Below are positions 8,783-17,503 of a DNA stretch of 32,537 bases, in pieces. Within the stretch, counting starts at the first letter, position 1, and each line of letters starts with the position of its first letter. The stretch comes from Candidatus Omnitrophota bacterium. Its GTDB lineage: Bacteria > Omnitrophota > Gorgyraeia > Tantalellales > Tantalellaceae. The notes below the pieces were generated by a model. The model did no database searches. It worked only from the letters and a program-made list of their open reading frames with translations, and was not told the origin of the DNA. The stretch covers positions 1 through 32,537 of the forward strand of contig WJMG01000007.1 in NCBI GenBank assembly GCA_014728075.1. The letters are read 5' to 3'. The translations under genes were made by a program, and so were the position numbers.

Positions 8783-9598
8783 ATGTTCCGCAGATTATTT
8801 AAAGGTTTTCGCAGGCCTAAGGTAGTTCTGGCCCTTGGCGGCGGAGGCGCGAGAGGCCTTACGAATGTAGGCGTACTCAAGGTGCTTGAAGAGGAATTCG
8901 GCTCCGGAAGCATGCCTTTCGACATGGTAGTGGGTACCAGCATCGGCAGCCTTATAGGCGCCGCTTACTGCCTCGGTGTGCCACCGGCGCGTCTGGAAAA
9001 GGCGGCCGGAGGTTTCAGCTGGCCCAACATAGTCGATATCGGGCTTCATTCCACAGGGCTTATAACGGGAAAAAAATTCGAGAATATTATCACAGACCTC
9101 ATCGGCGACAAAGGTTTCGAGGATATGAAGATCCCTTTTGCCCTTACCACCACGGACATAGAGAACGGTGAGGAGCTTACACATTCCTCGGGAGACCTTG
9201 TGAGGCTCATAAGGGCGAGCTGTTCATGGCCCGGCATCTTTTCCGCCGTCGAGATCGACGGCCGCCTTCTTTCCGACGGAGGTATCAGGAACAGCATACC
9301 TACCAAGGCGGCTCTCGAAGCCGGAGCGGGTTTCATAATTGCCGTGAACCCGGGATTCTCGGTCAAGGACCAGAAAATATCGAATATACTGGACACTCTG
9401 GTGCAGTCCGTCCAGATAATGGGTGAAGAACTTAACCGGTACCAGTCGAAAGAAGCGGATATAGCGATAACGCCCGAACTGAAGGGTATAGACCAGTTCG
9501 ATTTTGACAAAGCGGATGCTATAATACGGCAGGGAGAAAAGACAGCCCGGACACACATAAAAGAAATAAGGAAGAGGCTGGGGATAGGTAGGGGCTAG
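8783..9598 (+). CDS. Patatin-like phospholipase (RssA/NTE type)
   Basis: The protein has 271 aa. All patatin motifs are present in order: the oxyanion-hole glycine loop GGGGARG (about 19-25), the nucleophile elbow GTSIG with Ser53, and the DGG motif with the catalytic Asp near 165. Patatin enzymes use this Ser-Asp dyad to hydrolyse acyl groups from phospholipids or similar lipids. It lacks a signal peptide and starts with a basic amphipathic segment (MFRRLFKGFRR), suggesting action at the cytoplasmic face of the inner membrane. It lies 55 nt after the MEMO1-family gene, probably in the same transcript. The SD is weak. Confidence 0.93.
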   Translation: MFRRLFKGFRRPKVVLALGGGGARGLTNVGVLKVLEEEFGSGSMPFDMVVGTSIGSLIGAAYCLGVPPARLEKAAGGFSWPNIVDIGLHSTGLITGKKFENIITDLIGDKGFEDMKIPFALTTTDIENGEELTHSSGDLVRLIRASCSWPGIFSAVEIDGRLLSDGGIRNSIPTKAALEAGAGFIIAVNPGFSVKDQKISNILDTLVQSVQIMGEELNRYQSKEADIAITPELKGIDQFDFDKADAIIRQGEKTARTHIKEIRKRLGIGRG

Positions 9599-9695
9599 GC
9601 CCGTAAGCGGTACGCCTGCGGACGGCCCCATTATGCGGCAGGCGAGAGACCGGAGGCGAGAGGCTTCGTTTAGGCACAGGGACCTGTACCTTTTG

Positions 9696-9725
9696 ACCGG
9701 TGAGCCGGTGCCCCGGCTCACCGGT
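9696..9725. repeat. 13-bp perfect hairpin with 4-nt loop
   Basis: ACCGGTGAGCCGG and CCGGCTCACCGGT are exact reverse complements separated by TGCC. This is the strongest simple hairpin in the window. It lies between the patatin-like and DUF1844 genes with no T-tract on either side, so it is more likely an intergenic palindromic repeat or an mRNA stabiliser than an intrinsic terminator. Confidence 0.7.
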
Positions 9726-9796
9726 ACGCTAACTTGACGCTTAACGCTGAGAATGGCGCGCTGCTTTACGATGTGCGCCGGGACCAAGGAGTTGAC

Positions 9797-10096
9797 ATGG
9801 AAAACGATAAAGTAACTTTCACCGGATTTCTTTCCGGTATTGCCGCTGAGGGCATGATGGCTCTCGGTATGATCGAGAACCCCGTAACTAAAAAGACCGA
9901 AAAGAACCTGGGGCACGCCGGTTCCGTCGTCGACCTGCTGGAAGTCATAAAGCTGAAAACCCAGGGCAACAGGACGCGGGAAGAGGACAAGCTGCTTGAT
10001 GATATACTACACCAGCTGAGGATGGCGTATGTCTCGTTCCTTGAGTCGAAAGACGCGAAACCCGAAGCGGAGAAAACGCCCGAAACGAATGGGTAG
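9797..10096 (+). CDS. DUF1844 family protein
   Basis: A small acidic protein of 99 aa from ATG 9797, which has the SD AAGGAG at correct spacing; the ORF-track start at 9734 is inside a palindromic intergenic region and is rejected. The pattern (TGFLSGIAAEGMMALG, then NLGHAGSVVDLLEVIKLKTQGNRT, then EEDKLLDDILHQLRMAYV) is that of DUF1844, small proteins of unknown function that are frequent in deltaproteobacteria and candidate phyla. It looks helical and soluble. It precedes a membrane protein gene by 67 nt, but no functional link is known. Confidence 0.85.
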   Translation: MENDKVTFTGFLSGIAAEGMMALGMIENPVTKKTEKNLGHAGSVVDLLEVIKLKTQGNRTREEDKLLDDILHQLRMAYVSFLESKDAKPEAEKTPETNG

Positions 10097-10112
10097 CGAA
10101 CAGCGTACAGGG

Positions 10113-10145
10113 TACAGCGTATAGATCTAAACGCTAAACGCTGTA
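10113..10145. repeat. Inverted repeat TACAGCGT...ACGCTGTA
   Basis: An 8-bp perfect stem with a 17-nt loop in the 67-nt gap after the DUF1844 gene. The words GCGTACAG, GTACAGCGT and CGCTAAACGCT recur in it, resembling other intergenic palindromes of this window. Confidence 0.5.
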
Positions 10146-10163
10146 TATAAACGAAAGGACAAT

Positions 10164-11126
10164 ATGAAGGGCAAGCTGGGGGCATTCCTGAGGATATTCG
10201 TCAGCGCCGGTCTTATGGCGCTTTTACTGTGGCTTATGCGCGACGAGTTCGGCGATATCGTCGGAACCATATCTTCGGGCAACCAGCTGATGATAGCGGG
10301 GGCCATGCTGGTTTTCGCTTTGACCGCCGTGCTTCTCTCGATACGCCAGAAGATAATATTCATGGGTGAAGACCTCACTCTTCCTCTGGGCAAGTCGGTA
10401 CAGCTCACTTTTCTGGGGTATTTTTTCAATAATTTTATGCCTACGGCGGTCGGCGGAGATATAATCAAGGCGCATTACGCTTCAAAGCTGTGCCGGCATA
10501 AACTGAAATCATACGCCAGCGTCCTCATGGACCGTTTTCTCGGCCTTTATACTTTTCTTATCATAGCCGGCGCGGCGCTTGCCGTTGACAGGGGAAAGAT
10601 CGGCCTGCAGGCAGTAAGGCCCACCGTTTTCGCTCTTCTTCTGGTGGGTATAGCCGGTTTTGTGGTAGTGACCAACCGCAGGGTCTATCTTACCCTTGAG
10701 AAGGCTATAGGCCGGCTCAAGATGTTCGGACTGGGGGACAAACTTAACTCGATCTACGGCATTGTCCACGATTACAGGAACCGCTACGGCATAGTAGGCA
10801 AGTCCATAACGGTATCCATAATCTCCCAGAGCGTTTATTTTCTGGTGGTTTACATGTTCTTCCGTTCCCTGGGAAGCGATATGGGGTTGGGCAATGTGTT
10901 TCTGGTAATGCCCGTGGTGACCTTTGTCAGCATGATACCTTCAGTCGGGGGTCTGGGGGTACGAGAGGGAGCTATAGTAGCACTGTTCTCCCCCCTGGCC
11001 GGAAAAGAGACCGCCTTCGCGGTCAGTCTGCTGCTTCTTTGCGGGCTTCTGTTTCTGAGCCTGATAGGCGGCCTCATTTATCTCTGGTGGGGATTTACGG
11101 GGCATATAGATAAGGATGAGATGTAA
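10164..11126 (+). CDS. Lysylphosphatidylglycerol synthase TM region / UPF0104 family membrane protein
   Basis: A 320-aa polytopic protein with about seven or eight hydrophobic helices. The family signature FLGYFFNNFMPTAVGGDIIKAHYASK followed by SVLMDRFLGLYTF matches the membrane domain of MprF and AglD-like proteins (PF03706), which translocate or accommodate lipid-linked substrates. The second signature, MIPSVGGLGVREGAIVALF, is also present. There is no aminoacyl-transferase domain, so it is the stand-alone flippase-like form often found beside glycosyltransferases. The SD is GAAAGGA before ATG 10164. The lipid substrate is unknown. Confidence 0.88.
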   Translation: MKGKLGAFLRIFVSAGLMALLLWLMRDEFGDIVGTISSGNQLMIAGAMLVFALTAVLLSIRQKIIFMGEDLTLPLGKSVQLTFLGYFFNNFMPTAVGGDIIKAHYASKLCRHKLKSYASVLMDRFLGLYTFLIIAGAALAVDRGKIGLQAVRPTVFALLLVGIAGFVVVTNRRVYLTLEKAIGRLKMFGLGDKLNSIYGIVHDYRNRYGIVGKSITVSIISQSVYFLVVYMFFRSLGSDMGLGNVFLVMPVVTFVSMIPSVGGLGVREGAIVALFSPLAGKETAFAVSLLLLCGLLFLSLIGGLIYLWWGFTGHIDKDEM

Positions 11127-11132
11127 AATTTA

Positions 11133-11189
11133 GGCCAAAGGCAAAAGGCAGGGGGCGCCAGGCCAGAAAACAGCCATTTGCCCTTAGCC
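11133..11189. repeat. Imperfect inverted repeat upstream of aroQ
   Basis: GGCCAAAGGCAAAAGGC pairs with GCCATTTGCCCTTAGCC at 14 of 17 positions. It fills most of the 95-nt gap before aroQ. Similar words (CCATTAGCC, AGCCCTT) recur near 20726-20750, so this belongs to a repeat vocabulary specific to intergenic DNA here. Confidence 0.5.
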
Positions 11190-11221
11190 ACCAGCCATTA
11201 GCCTTGATTAAGGAGGAAATC

Positions 11222-11650
11222 GTGAAGATCTTAGTCATACACGGTCCTAACCTGGACCTTCTGGGAAAAAGGGAAAAGGATATTTACGGTGAGGACACTA
11301 TAGAGACCATAAATGCCGAGATCCGGAAAGCGGCTGAGGAAAGTTCGACCGATGTCGAGTTTTTTCAGTCCAACCACGAAGGCGATATCGTCGATAAGGT
11401 CGGGTCGACGGAGTCCGACGGCATACTTATCAACCCGGCGGCGTATACCCACACCAGCGTTGCCATCAGGGATGCCATGAGTGCCAGAGAGATCCCTTCG
11501 GTCGAGGTGCACCTGTCCAATATTTACGCCCGGGAGGAGTTCCGCCACAAATCGCTGATAGCCCCGGTTGTCACCGGCCAGATAAGCGGATTCGGGAAGA
11601 AAAGCTATATTTACGGTCTCAAAGCGCTTATAGAGCTTATAAATGGATAG
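11222..11650 (+). CDS. aroQ: 3-dehydroquinate dehydratase, type II
   Basis: The protein has 142 aa from GTG 11222, chosen because AAGGAGG lies 5-6 nt upstream and the family begins exactly at MKILVIHGPNLDLLG; the track start at 11204 would precede the SD. It dehydrates 3-dehydroquinate to 3-dehydroshikimate in the shikimate pathway. Visible active-site elements are GKRE with Arg17, the catalytic Tyr22 in IYG, QSNHEGDIVD, NPAAYTHTS and EVHLSN with His97. The length equals the family norm (about 145 aa, a dodecamer in characterised enzymes). Its end overlaps the peptidase gene by 8 bp. The aroQ-peptidase-efp-accB-accC order is common in many bacteria. Confidence 0.96.
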   Translation: MKILVIHGPNLDLLGKREKDIYGEDTIETINAEIRKAAEESSTDVEFFQSNHEGDIVDKVGSTESDGILINPAAYTHTSVAIRDAMSAREIPSVEVHLSNIYAREEFRHKSLIAPVVTGQISGFGKKSYIYGLKALIELING

Positions 11651-12695
11651 AATAGAAAAGATCATAAAACAAGTCGCCCGGAAGATAGCGGACCGTTCCG
11701 TTGACGCCTTTCTCGTAAGCGATCAAAAGGACCTGCTTTATATTTCGGGTTTTTCGGTGCCCGGGGCGATGGCGTTACTGTTCCCGGACAAGCCCCCGGT
11801 TTACTTCATAGACGGGATGAATTTTTCCCTGGCTGAAGAGGAGCTTTGCGGGACGCCTTTCTCGGACCCCGTAAGGGGGGATGTGAGAAGCAACCTGGCT
11901 CAGTTCTGTTCGGAGGCCGGGATCGCCCGTTTGGGAATAGATCCGGGAGCTCTTACCAAGAAAGAAGCCGACTTTTTTTCCGACAGGCTGGATGATACCG
12001 AATTTGTGGATCTTTCCGGGTTTATCGCCGCCATGCGCTCGGTGAAGAGCGGGTCCGAGATCGTTTCCATGCGCAGGTCCGCCCGCCTGGCGTCGTCCGT
12101 ATGGAAAAAACTCCGCGGGAGCCTGTGTGCGGGCATGACGGAGATAGAGATCGCATCACTTGCCGATATGACAATAAGGGAGACCGGATGTGTCAACTCG
12201 TTCCCGACCATAGCGGCCACCGGACCTAATTCCTCTTTTCCGCACGCTGTGCCTACACGCAGAAAACTCGGAGCAGGAGAGCATCTTCTGGTGGATTTCG
12301 GGCTCATCTACAACGGCTACTGTTCTGACTTGACAAGAATATACTACAAGGGTAGAATAAACCGTCAAATCGGCGGTTTTCTTAAAGCGGTCCGTAAAGC
12401 CCGGGACGAAGCTATCGCCCGTATAAGACCCGGGGTCATGATATCGACCGTCGCCGCGCATGTTAATAATATTATTAAAGAGGAGGGCTTCGGTCCTTAC
12501 CTTCTTCACGGTTTGGGCCACGGTCTGGGCCTTGAGGTCCATGAACGGCCTTATATCGGTATATCGTGCAGGGAAAGGTTCAGGAAAGGCATGGTTGTAA
12601 CCGTCGAGCCCGGGCTTTACCTTAAAGGCCTCGGCGGGGTAAGGATCGAGGATATGGTCCTTGTAACGGCAAAAGGATGCGAGGTGTTGTCATAA
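11643..12695 (+). CDS. Xaa-Pro aminopeptidase (M24 family)
   Basis: The protein has 350 aa: an N-terminal creatinase-like domain and a C-terminal pita-bread catalytic domain. The five metal ligands can be located in LVDFGLIYNGYCSDLTR (two Asp), LLHGLGHGLGLEVHE (His), VVTVEPGLYL (Glu) and GGVRIEDMVLV (Glu). Such enzymes remove N-terminal residues preceding proline. It overlaps aroQ by 8 bp and shares a TAATG stop/start overlap with efp. The neighbourhood with EF-P is widespread and suits a link with proline-containing peptides, though that link is inference. Confidence 0.94.
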   Translation: MDRIEKIIKQVARKIADRSVDAFLVSDQKDLLYISGFSVPGAMALLFPDKPPVYFIDGMNFSLAEEELCGTPFSDPVRGDVRSNLAQFCSEAGIARLGIDPGALTKKEADFFSDRLDDTEFVDLSGFIAAMRSVKSGSEIVSMRRSARLASSVWKKLRGSLCAGMTEIEIASLADMTIRETGCVNSFPTIAATGPNSSFPHAVPTRRKLGAGEHLLVDFGLIYNGYCSDLTRIYYKGRINRQIGGFLKAVRKARDEAIARIRPGVMISTVAAHVNNIIKEEGFGPYLLHGLGHGLGLEVHERPYIGISCRERFRKGMVVTVEPGLYLKGLGGVRIEDMVLVTAKGCEVLS

Positions 12696-13252
12696 TGTTG
12701 AAAGCAGTTAATCTCCGGCCCGGGAATATAATCACATTCAAGGGCTCTCTCCACGAAGTCATCGAATACCAGCATATTAAACCCGGAAAAGGCCCGGCTT
12801 TCGTAAGGGCCAAATTCAGGAACCTTGATTCGGGCGCCATCTTCCAGGAGACCCTGAGGCCCGACGATTCCTTCCAGGACGCGTTCATCGAACAGAAGAA
12901 CATGCAGTACCTTTACAGAGACGATATGGGATACTGTCTGATGGACACGGAAACTTACGAACAGATACATGTTCCCGAAACGGTCCTGGGTGAGAAAGCG
13001 GAATTCCTTAAGGAGAACATGGAAGTGACCGTTAAGATGCACGAGGGGAAGATCCTTTCGGTTGAACCGCCCATACATGTGGTCCTGAAGGTCGTGCAGA
13101 CCGATCCCGGGTTCAAGGGCGACACCGTCAGCGGAGCGACGAAACCCGCTACTCTTGAGACCGGTAAGGTAGTGAAAGTCCCTCTGTTCGTGGAGCAGGA
13201 TACCCTTATCAAGGTCGATACGCGCACCGGCGAGTATGTGGAAAGAGCGTAA
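12695..13252 (+). CDS. efp: Translation elongation factor P
   Basis: The protein has 185 aa, the family length, from ATG 12695, which overlaps the previous stop by one base (TAATG). The three beta-barrel domains are all present. The tip loop IKPGKGPAF places Lys32 where EF-P is post-translationally modified, and the C-terminal signature DTVSGATKPATLETGKVVKVPLF is intact. EF-P enters the ribosomal E site and relieves stalling at polyproline. No modification enzyme (EpmA/B, EarP, YmfI) is encoded in the window, so the modification type is unknown. Confidence 0.97.
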   Translation: MLKAVNLRPGNIITFKGSLHEVIEYQHIKPGKGPAFVRAKFRNLDSGAIFQETLRPDDSFQDAFIEQKNMQYLYRDDMGYCLMDTETYEQIHVPETVLGEKAEFLKENMEVTVKMHEGKILSVEPPIHVVLKVVQTDPGFKGDTVSGATKPATLETGKVVKVPLFVEQDTLIKVDTRTGEYVERA

Positions 13253-13267
13253 GAGGAAACTATTCTT

Positions 13268-13374
13268 TGCTTGATCCCGCTTTCGCGGTAATGACATTTT
13301 TTACTTTTGTTCCGAGAGATCAAAGATAGAAATTGTCATCCCCGCAAAGGGTTTGAGCGGGGATCACGATAAAG
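13268..13374. repeat. Palindromic intergenic element, two hairpin arms (MITE-like)
   Basis: The left arm reads TGATCCCGC-TTT-CGCGGTAATGACA and the right arm TGTCATCCCCGC...GCGGGGATCA, so the two arms are inverted relative to each other and each is itself a hairpin. The element fills the gap between efp and accB. A second relative with the same words (GATGTCATCCCCG, ACGGGTTTGA, GGGGATC) lies at 20318-20388. Terminal TGTCAT/GGGATCA words and absence of coding capacity suggest a miniature non-autonomous mobile element. Confidence 0.65.
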
Positions 13375-13419
13375 TATATACCAAAACATTTGGTAACAAT
13401 GTCCATGAAGGGGAGCAAT

Positions 13420-13884
13420 ATGAATATCAAGAAGATCCAGGAACTTATCGAGCTCATGAGCGCCAACGAGCTTACGGAAGTCGAGATCGAACAGGAAGGC
13501 CTTAAGATCAGGCTTATCAAGAAACCGTCCGGGGTTATCGAGCAGGCCGTTTTACCGGCCGTCCCCGCAGGTCCCCAGCCGGCCCAGGCCGCCCCGCAGA
13601 GCGTTCCTCAGCAGACTCAGGAGCCTCAGGCGTCCGCTTCGAACCTTAAAGAGGTCAAGGCTCCGATGGTCGGTACTTTTTACAGGTCGCCCTCCCCGGA
13701 GGAACCGGCTTATGTTGAAGTAGGCGATGTCATCAAACCGGGCGCGGTTCTTTGCATAGTAGAAGCGATGAAGCTCATGAACGAGGTAAAAGCCGAGTTC
13801 GGAGGAAGGATAGCGGAGATCTGCGTCGATAACGCCGAGGCAGTAGAGTTTGGCCAGCCGCTTTTCCGTGTGGAGCCGGCCTGA
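13420..13884 (+). CDS. accB: Biotin carboxyl carrier protein of acetyl-CoA carboxylase
   Basis: The protein has 154 aa from ATG 13420 (SD AAGGGGAG). It has an N-terminal helical segment, a Pro/Ala/Gln-rich linker (about residues 40-75) and a biotinyl domain with the motif EAMKLMNEV, where Lys118 would carry biotin. The track start at 13390 is rejected because it adds residues foreign to the family and lacks an SD. It works with AccC, encoded 42 nt downstream, to carry CO2 for malonyl-CoA formation in fatty acid synthesis. accA/accD are not in the window. Confidence 0.97.
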   Translation: MNIKKIQELIELMSANELTEVEIEQEGLKIRLIKKPSGVIEQAVLPAVPAGPQPAQAAPQSVPQQTQEPQASASNLKEVKAPMVGTFYRSPSPEEPAYVEVGDVIKPGAVLCIVEAMKLMNEVKAEFGGRIAEICVDNAEAVEFGQPLFRVEPA

Positions 13885-13926
13885 GGCGTTTTTGTACTCT
13901 TTCACAATTAAATCAGGGACCGTATT

Positions 13927-15273
<1,347 letters not shown>

Positions 15274-15304
15274 TGCCGCTTACTCCATATAAAAGGAGGG
15301 TAAA

Positions 15305-15922
15305 ATGAGATTTTTCAGGAAAACAGCTATCTTTATAAACATGATACTCATGCTTTTCGTGGGGCTTGTGGCTCTGGCCATCGCGGTAAAGGCCCTTCCG
15401 GCTGAAACCGCCTCAAAAGCCCTCGGAAGGGTTTACGCTTCCGCCGAGCTGCAGGCGGCAGCGGGCGTGTTCGGCGCTTTTTTCATACTTACCGGGCTGT
15501 GGGGGACCCTGAGGTCCCTCAAGAAGCTCAAAAAGAGCAAACTCATAACTTTCCGGAACCCGGACGGTGAGGTCACGGTCTCCGTTTCCGCGATAGAGGG
15601 CTATGTCCTTCGCGTGGCAAGGGAAATACCCGGGATAAAGGATGTCAAGTCCAATGTAAGCGTTAACAAGAAAGGTATAAACATTAAAAGTTATGTTTCG
15701 ATGGTCGCGGGAACTAACATCCCCGAAGCGACCGAAATGATACAGATGACCGTAAAAAGCAAGGTCCAGGATATGCTCGGGGTCGAGGAAAAGATCAATA
15801 TAAGCATGCACATAAACAAGATCCTCAAGGGCCCCGAAGGAGTGCCGGCGCAGACGCCTCCCGAGGAAGAAGAGATCGAAGAGCCGTCCGGAGAAAGGGC
15901 CGTGCCTTACAGGGAGATGTGA
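15305..15922 (+). CDS. AmaP-like membrane-anchored Asp23/Gls24-type protein
   Basis: The protein has 205 aa. Two N-terminal hydrophobic helices (about residues 8-30 and 48-70) are followed by a basic segment and a soluble domain with VTVSVSAIEGYVLRVAREIPGIKDVKSNVSV, similar to the alkaline-shock Asp23/Gls24 domain of the membrane anchor AmaP. The tail is acidic and proline-rich (EEEEIEEPSGER). In Firmicutes AmaP tethers Asp23 to the membrane under envelope stress; no separate Asp23 gene is visible here. The SD AAAGGAGGG is excellent. Its stop lies 5 nt before the preferred gmhA start, so it sits in an LPS-heptose operon, an unusual setting for this family. Confidence 0.78.
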   Translation: MRFFRKTAIFINMILMLFVGLVALAIAVKALPAETASKALGRVYASAELQAAAGVFGAFFILTGLWGTLRSLKKLKKSKLITFRNPDGEVTVSVSAIEGYVLRVAREIPGIKDVKSNVSVNKKGINIKSYVSMVAGTNIPEATEMIQMTVKSKVQDMLGVEEKINISMHINKILKGPEGVPAQTPPEEEEIEEPSGERAVPYREM

Positions 15923-15927
15923 AACGG

Positions 15928-16509
15928 ATGGATGTCGAACAACGGGTGAGAGATCTTTTCAAGGAGAGCGTTCGGGCGAAGGAAGCTTTTCGGGAAGACG
16001 AAGGATGTGTGCGGGCCGTAAGTTCCGCGGCCGAGGCCATTGCCGGGTGCCTTAAAAGGGGCGGCCAGATACTGGTTTTCGGCAACGGAGGAAGCGCCGC
16101 CGACAGCCAGCACCTCGCCGCAGAGCTTGTCGTGCGCTTCGAGTCCGACAGAAAAGCCCTTCCGTGTATTTCCCTTAATGTCAATAACTCCGTTCTCACG
16201 GCCGCCGGTAACGATTACAGCTTCGAAGAGATCTTCAGCAGGCAGATAGAGGCTCTGGGTCGTCCCGGGGACATTGCCTTCGCCATCTCCACGAGCGGCA
16301 ATTCGCCCAATGTCACAAAAGGCGCACGCGCGGCCAGGGAGAAAGGCCTGAAAGTAATATCCCTGACCGGAAAGTCCGGCGGCGCTCTGGCGGCGCTCTC
16401 GGATATCGCCGTAATAGCGCCATCGGAGGTTACGGCCCGGATACAGGAAGTCCACATAACCGCTATACACGCTATCTGCAAACTTGTCGAGGAAGCGTTC
16501 ACGAAATGA
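15928..16509 (+). CDS. gmhA: Phosphoheptose isomerase
   Basis: The protein has 193 aa with a SIS domain. The signatures [17 protein letters not shown] and STSGNSPNV are those of sedoheptulose 7-phosphate isomerase, which makes D-glycero-D-manno-heptose 7-phosphate, the first step of ADP-heptose synthesis for LPS core. I prefer ATG 15928 over GTG 15919, because AGGGAG (15911-15916) would be only 2 nt from the GTG. It overlaps the next gene by 4 bp (ATGA), and that gene encodes a later step of the same pathway. Confidence 0.94.
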   Translation: MDVEQRVRDLFKESVRAKEAFREDEGCVRAVSSAAEAIAGCLKRGGQILVFGNGGSAADSQHLAAELVVRFESDRKALPCISLNVNNSVLTAAGNDYSFEEIFSRQIEALGRPGDIAFAISTSGNSPNVTKGARAAREKGLKVISLTGKSGGALAALSDIAVIAPSEVTARIQEVHITAIHAICKLVEEAFTK

Positions 16510-16976
16510 TATCGGATAAGATCATTACAGCCGGGGTGGAAGAGGTCATAAAAGATCCGGGCGCGAAGATAGGGTTCACCAACGGCTGTTTCGATATTTT
16601 ACATGCCGGCCATGTGAAATACCTTGAAGAGGCTAAAAATCTATGCGATATCCTTTTTGTGGGGGTCAACAGTGATTCATCGGTCAGGAGGCTGAAAGGC
16701 GACGAAAGGCCGGTGAACGGAGAACGGGCCCGGATGGAAGTCGTCGCCGCGCTGGAAAGCGTGGATTTCGTCCTTAAGTTCGAGGAAGATACTCCTATCC
16801 GACTTATAGAGGCGATAGAGCCGGATGTGCTGTTCAAGGGCGGGGACTGGAAAGAAGATGACATCGTGGGATCCGATATAGTGAAAGCGGGTGGGGGCAA
16901 GGTAGTCGTCATACCTTTCGTGGAAGGATTTTCTACTACGGGAACCATAGAGAAACTTAAGCGGAAACAAAGCTAG
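16506..16976 (+). CDS. rfaE2: D-glycero-beta-D-manno-heptose 1-phosphate adenylyltransferase (HldE C-terminal domain type)
   Basis: The protein has 156 aa, a stand-alone nucleotidyltransferase. The [20 protein letters not shown] segment carries the HxGH motif of the cytidylyltransferase-like fold, and LFKGGDW and [10 protein letters not shown] are family-specific. It transfers AMP from ATP to heptose 1-phosphate to make ADP-heptose. The kinase half (HldE N-terminal domain) is absent, so this organism uses the split form; the kinase must be elsewhere, unless the PfkB protein at 18787 serves, for which there is no evidence. It overlaps gmhA by 4 bp. Confidence 0.94.
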   Translation: MISDKIITAGVEEVIKDPGAKIGFTNGCFDILHAGHVKYLEEAKNLCDILFVGVNSDSSVRRLKGDERPVNGERARMEVVAALESVDFVLKFEEDTPIRLIEAIEPDVLFKGGDWKEDDIVGSDIVKAGGGKVVVIPFVEGFSTTGTIEKLKRKQS

Positions 16977-17012
16977 CTATTCTCGCGGAGCGAGCAGACG
17001 AAAGGGAACAGG

Positions 17013-17438
17013 ATGGATACGGGCGTATACAGGATCATCGACGCTAACCTCAACAGGGTAATGGAAGGGACCAGGGTATGTGAGGATATAGTCAGGTTCT
17101 CCTCGGACAACGAGAAGCTCACCAGGCGGCTCAAGGATCTCAGACACGATATATTCACGGCCATAAAGGACCTGCGGAAAGAACATCTTGACGAACTGGT
17201 CTCGGCGCGCAATATAGAGGATGTTGGCCTCAAGTCCAACGATTCCGAGAAGAAGAGGGCGGACCTGGTCGACCTGTTCCTCGCCAACACGCAGAGAGGA
17301 AAAGAATCGTTGCGTGTTCTTGAGGAAGTCCTGAAACTGTTTGACGCGGAACTTTCCCAGAAGTTCAAGAGCTTCCGTTTTAAATTGTACGATATAGAGA
17401 AGAAAGCGGTAAAAGAGATAGAGAAGATAGCGAAATAA
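17013..17438 (+). CDS. ThiD2-type protein (domain otherwise fused to ThiE)
   Basis: The protein has 141 aa, all-helical in appearance. The pattern YRIIDANLNRVMEGTRVCEDIVRF, then LKDLRHDI, SARNIEDVG and ANTQRGKESLRVLEEVLKLF matches the ThiD2 domain found at the N-terminus of cyanobacterial and Aquifex-type ThiE proteins. That domain has been linked to monofunctional hydroxymethylpyrimidine phosphate kinase activity. Here it stands alone, without a ThiE domain, and is followed by thiC, which makes hydroxymethylpyrimidine phosphate. The pair would therefore make and phosphorylate HMP-P for thiamine. SD GGGAACAGG before ATG 17013. ThiE, ThiG and ThiD are not seen in the window. Confidence 0.82.
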   Translation: MDTGVYRIIDANLNRVMEGTRVCEDIVRFSSDNEKLTRRLKDLRHDIFTAIKDLRKEHLDELVSARNIEDVGLKSNDSEKKRADLVDLFLANTQRGKESLRVLEEVLKLFDAELSQKFKSFRFKLYDIEKKAVKEIEKIAK

Positions 17439-17487
17439 CAGGCCGGAGGCGTGAGGCTATGGCCTCTAGCCTGTTGCCTCCTGCCTG
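17439..17487. repeat. Long imperfect palindrome between the ThiD2-type gene and thiC
   Basis: Two 20-nt arms (17439-17458 and 17468-17487) are reverse complements at 16 of 20 positions with a 9-nt loop; an inner GAGGC/GCCTC stem is also possible. It begins right after the upstream stop and ends 10 nt before the thiC SD, so it would form in the mRNA between the two thiamine genes. It does not match a TPP riboswitch; it is one of the intergenic palindromes of this genome. Confidence 0.65.
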
Positions 17488-17503
17488 TTCTATAGGAGAT
17501 CCC

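Noticed and set aside
9734-9796. N-terminal extension of the DUF1844 protein
   Set aside because: The upstream part comes from palindromic intergenic sequence; the SD AAGGAG and family start both point to ATG 9797.
17439-17503. TPP riboswitch before thiC
   Set aside because: The gap is a simple imperfect palindrome and lacks the thi-box CUGAGA and multi-helix layout.
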